From JAZKFP01 sp040386355 (GTDB lineage: Bacteria; Pseudomonadota; Gammaproteobacteria; Pseudomonadales; UBA6940): 15,834 bases of DNA. Where the stretch lies: the NCBI GenBank assembly GCA_040386355.1, contig JAZKFP010000294.1:1-15834 (forward strand), read 5' to 3'. Below, in pieces: positions 14,054 to 15,834 of this stretch. The translations under genes were made by a program, and so were the position numbers. Under the pieces are notes generated by a model that was given only the letters and a program-made list of their open reading frames with translations, was not told the DNA's origin and did no database searches. How positions within the stretch are numbered: position 1 is the stretch's first letter; every line of letters starts with the position of its first letter.

Positions 14054-14797
14054 TCATTTATTTTCAGATGTAATTTTTCTACGTGTCCACCAACTCACAC
14101 AGGTTAAACCTGCAAACAGCATGGCCCACGTCTCAGGCTCCGGCACGGGGCTTATCAAAGTAGGCTGGTATTCACCTACGGTGAACGCTTGAAATTCATA
14201 CTTTGTAGGAGATGTCCAACTAATGGAAGTAACCGGCTCATCAAAAAAGATGGTTCCATTTCCCTCATAGCCAAACAGAGTATTGCCTTCCTGCCATAAG
14301 CTCGTATCAGTACCCCCGAAATATCCTCGTCCTTGATCCACAATTTCAAACGGTTGATCAAATTCAAAACGAGAAGCACTATCCCAATTAATATCTCCTA
14401 AACTCAGAATCGAAAGAAAAGTGGTAATGGGCCTTGAAAAAGTCAGTGTATTAGTAAATGAACCACTGCCATTTAATATAATGATATTGAGGGCAGGCGG
14501 ACGAGTATCGGAAATCTCATTAACAAACGGCCCTGTAGGTCTAAAATAATCTTTAGTAAGACCTTGACTACTTGTTTGAGCGTAGAACACTTCTCCGGTG
14601 TACGTCACATCCGTCGTTTCAAAAGGCAGATTTTCATTTTGCCTGAAGTTTATTTTACCCGTTACTTTTCCGGGAATATATTTGGAATTATCCGATTTCT
14701 CAAAACTCTCCCATTGAACGTATGCGCTTGTAGCAAAAGTATTCATGCTAAAAGTGGTAAAAACTACGAGGGCAAGCATTTTTGGTAAGATTTTCAT
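14054..14797 (-). CDS. Secreted PEP-CTERM-anchored protein
   Basis: This 247-residue protein has a signal peptide at its start (MKILPKMLALVVFTTFSMN, cleavage likely after the ATSA segment). Its C-terminus has the tripartite PEP-CTERM signal PVPEPETWAML, a short hydrophobic stretch, and WWTRRK. This signal is recognised by an exosortase (EpsH/XrtA-type), which processes the protein at the cell surface. The hydrophobic part is less typical than usual (it contains CVSWW). The mature region is rich in Ser, Thr, Phe and Gly with a beta-sheet pattern and no catalytic motif. I choose the ATG at 14797 because AAAGGA lies 8 nt upstream; a TTG 18 nt earlier overlaps that site. No exosortase gene is in the window. 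The gene is not related in function to its toxin-antitoxin neighbours and may be chromosomal or cargo. Confidence 0.85.
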   Translation of the reverse strand: MKILPKMLALVVFTTFSMNTFATSAYVQWESFEKSDNSKYIPGKVTGKINFRQNENLPFETTDVTYTGEVFYAQTSSQGLTKDYFRPTGPFVNEISDTRPPALNIIILNGSGSFTNTLTFSRPITTFLSILSLGDINWDSASRFEFDQPFEIVDQGRGYFGGTDTSLWQEGNTLFGYEGNGTIFFDEPVTSISWTSPTKYEFQAFTVGEYQPTLISPVPEPETWAMLFAGLTCVSWWTRRKITSENK

Positions 14798-15184
14798 ACG
14801 CAATATCCTTTGCAAAATATGAGAGGTGCTATCGATGATGAGATGCGTTTTTGGTATCTTGTTTTGAAGTCAAACAAGAGCTTGAATACTGTAAGCGGAT
14901 TGCAGGTGTTAAAGCTACCAATTCTTTAATGAGAAATAGCAGGAAATAATTAGAAGACAAATATGTATTGACCGATACTCTGCAGTGTCGGACTTCTCTG
15001 AGACTTAATAATTCATGAGTGATTTTTTCAGAGCAGAACATTAAGAAATAAAATCAATATAATTTTTTGAAATATCAAGAAATTACACTTACTATGCGAA
15101 TTCACCTATTAAATACAGTCCATCGGCTGAGAGCTTAAACTTTTAAATAGATCTTTCAAGGATGTTGCCTAATGTTTAAAAAGA
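14798..15184. other. Intergenic region between PEP-CTERM gene and vapBC
   Basis: About 390 AT-rich nt between divergent transcription units. It contains a hairpin, CCGATACT-CTGC-AGTGTCGG (14972-14991, one wobble pair), without a T-tract. It should also carry the promoters of both flanking genes, but none stands out. A 70-codon minus-strand frame here has no protein-like features. Confidence 0.4.
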
Positions 15185-15202
15185 AGTAATACTAGTATTA
15201 CT
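15185..15202. promoter_or_regulatory. vapBC operator (18-bp perfect palindrome)
   Basis: AGTAATACTAGTATTACT is a perfect 18-bp palindrome 23 nt before the vapB start. AbrB-type VapB antitoxins, usually with VapC, bind such symmetric sites and repress their own operon. No other palindrome of this length lies near the operon. Confidence 0.65.
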
Positions 15203-15225
15203 CTTACTGAATGGAGATGTACATT

Positions 15226-15450
15226 ATGCTTATTACTTCGAAGGGTCAAATTACGATTCCTAAAGAGTTTCGGGAAGCTTTAGGTTTACTGCCTCACACC
15301 GATGTAGAGTTTGAGCTGGTAGGGGATGAGCTGCGTGTTCGTAAAGCTCAAAAATCTATACGGGGTAAAAATTTATTAGCGACGATGAAAGGTAAAAGTA
15401 CTGTATCCATGAGTACGGATGAAATCTTACAACTTACACGTCGAAAGTGA
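15226..15450 (+). CDS. vapB: VapB-type antitoxin, AbrB/SpoVT swapped-hairpin fold
   Basis: This antitoxin binds and inhibits the VapC nuclease and represses the operon. The start MLITSKGQITIPKEFREALGL is the AbrB/MazE-like DNA-binding hairpin (residues 1-45), including VEFELVGDELRVRK. The C-terminal tail (LLATMKGKSTVSMSTDEILQLTRRK) is the VapC-binding segment. Three in-frame ATGs are available (15211, 15217, 15226). I choose 15226 because GGAG (15213-15216) sits 9 nt before it and the AbrB fold begins immediately. The product is 74 residues, a normal length. vapC follows after 7 nt. Confidence 0.88.
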   Translation: MLITSKGQITIPKEFREALGLLPHTDVEFELVGDELRVRKAQKSIRGKNLLATMKGKSTVSMSTDEILQLTRRK

Positions 15451-15457
15451 GAACCGT

Positions 15458-15834
15458 ATGCCAGTACTGATAGATAGTAATATTTTATTAGATATTTTTA
15501 CCGAAGATGCGCGATGGTTTGAATGGTCTTCGAATGCTCTATTAGAACATGCGGAAAAAGATTTACTTTATATTAATCCCATTATCTATTCCGAAATATC
15601 AGTAGGCTTTAAAAAAATTGAAGAACTCGAAACTGCTTTACCCGCTGATTATATTCAGCGAGACAATTTACCGTATGAAGCGGCTTTTTTAGCAGGAAAA
15701 TGCTTTTTAAAATACCGCAAAGCAGGAGGTACGAAGAGCTCTCCTTTACCTGATTTTTATATTGGAGCCCATGCAGCAATAAAGGGCTGGAGTATTCTTA
15801 CCCGAGATAAGGGTAGATACCGTTCTTATTTCCC
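15458..15834 (+). CDS. vapC: VapC-type PIN-domain toxin (3' end outside window)
   Basis: This is the PIN-domain ribonuclease toxin of the module, usually targeting tRNA or rRNA. The acidic metal-binding residues are D6 (VLIDSNILLD), E46 (YSEISVGF), D99 (LPDFYIGAHA) and D117 (TRDKGRY), so the catalytic set appears complete. The PDFYIGAHA and LTRDKGRY blocks are characteristic of this PIN group. About 125 codons are visible and the window ends close to the expected C-terminus. The ATG is 8 nt after the vapB stop, with no strong ribosome binding site of its own, which suggests translational coupling. An unrelated PIN protein (DUF4935 type) lies at the other end of the window. Confidence 0.88.
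   Translation, partial: MPVLIDSNILLDIFTEDARWFEWSSNALLEHAEKDLLYINPIIYSEISVGFKKIEELETALPADYIQRDNLPYEAAFLAGKCFLKYRKAGGTKSSPLPDFYIGAHAAIKGWSILTRDKGRYRSYF

Noticed and set aside
14829..15041. 70-codon minus-strand frame upstream of the PEP-CTERM gene
   Set aside because: No recognisable pattern, no ribosome binding site, and it spans a hairpin-containing intergenic region.
1..15834. CRISPR arrays, tRNA or rRNA genes, replication iterons
   Set aside because: No regularly spaced repeats, cloverleaf sequences, rRNA-like segments or tandem iterons were seen by eye on either strand.

Overview
The window carries a backbone typical of a mobilizable plasmid or integrated mobilizable element, with host-interaction and toxin-antitoxin cargo. 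Base composition is low in GC overall. The mobilization, AbiE and partition block (about 2.9-8.2 kb) is visibly richer in GC than its flanks. No ribosomal or core metabolic gene fixes the host. The KorB-like partition protein, the VirD2-type relaxase, the large ankyrin/coiled-coil protein and the low GC suggest an intracellular or amoeba-associated gammaproteobacterium (Legionellales-like). That is an inference. No replication initiator and no type IV secretion genes are present, so an episome and an integrated element cannot be told apart.

Layout. 1-850: 3' part of a PIN-domain (DUF4935-type) gene. 1095-1788: decayed remains of an unidentified gene. 1820-2809 (-): VirD2-like relaxase with a TTG start. 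2980-4816 (+): complete AbiEi/AbiEii type IV toxin-antitoxin operon, with two near-identical 19-bp palindromic operators around its promoter, lying between the relaxase and its usual partner. 4975-5490 (-): MobC-like relaxosome protein. 5514-5616: candidate oriT with an RP4/Ti-like nic core. 5669-5739: imperfect hairpin. 5766-7444 (-): overlapping parB-parA pair. 7621-8025 (-): KlcA/ArdB-type antirestriction gene with its own terminator. 8047-8201: GC-rich cluster of three hairpins. 8307-8698 (-): frameshifted IS3-family transposase remnant. 9095-9149: 20-bp perfect stem plus T-tract. 9177-12155 (+): 992-aa ankyrin-repeat protein. 12308-13021 (+): membrane protein of unknown function. 13281-13932 (+): HigB-like toxin killed by two nonsense codons, next to an intact HigA-like antitoxin. 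14054-14797 (-): secreted PEP-CTERM protein. 15185-15834 (+): vapBC module with an 18-bp palindrome; vapC runs off the end.

How the parts fit. If the nic core at 5570-5576 is real, the plus strand is transferred 5' end first from 5576. parB, parA and the antirestriction gene then lie in the leading region and the relaxase enters last. All three leading genes are read on the minus strand, so the incoming plus single strand is already their template. Directly upstream of the antirestriction gene, on that strand, is a long imperfect hairpin with a -35-like TTGACG at its base. This is the arrangement expected of a single-stranded-DNA (Frpo-type) promoter for early anti-defence expression, and it is the most interesting feature here. 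A second imperfect hairpin lies near oriT, and its apical loop is 8-nt complementary to the apical region of the first.

The other main points are AbiE dosage control through an operator that contains the abiEi start codon, the split of mobC from mobA by AbiE, and the orphaned HigA antitoxin.
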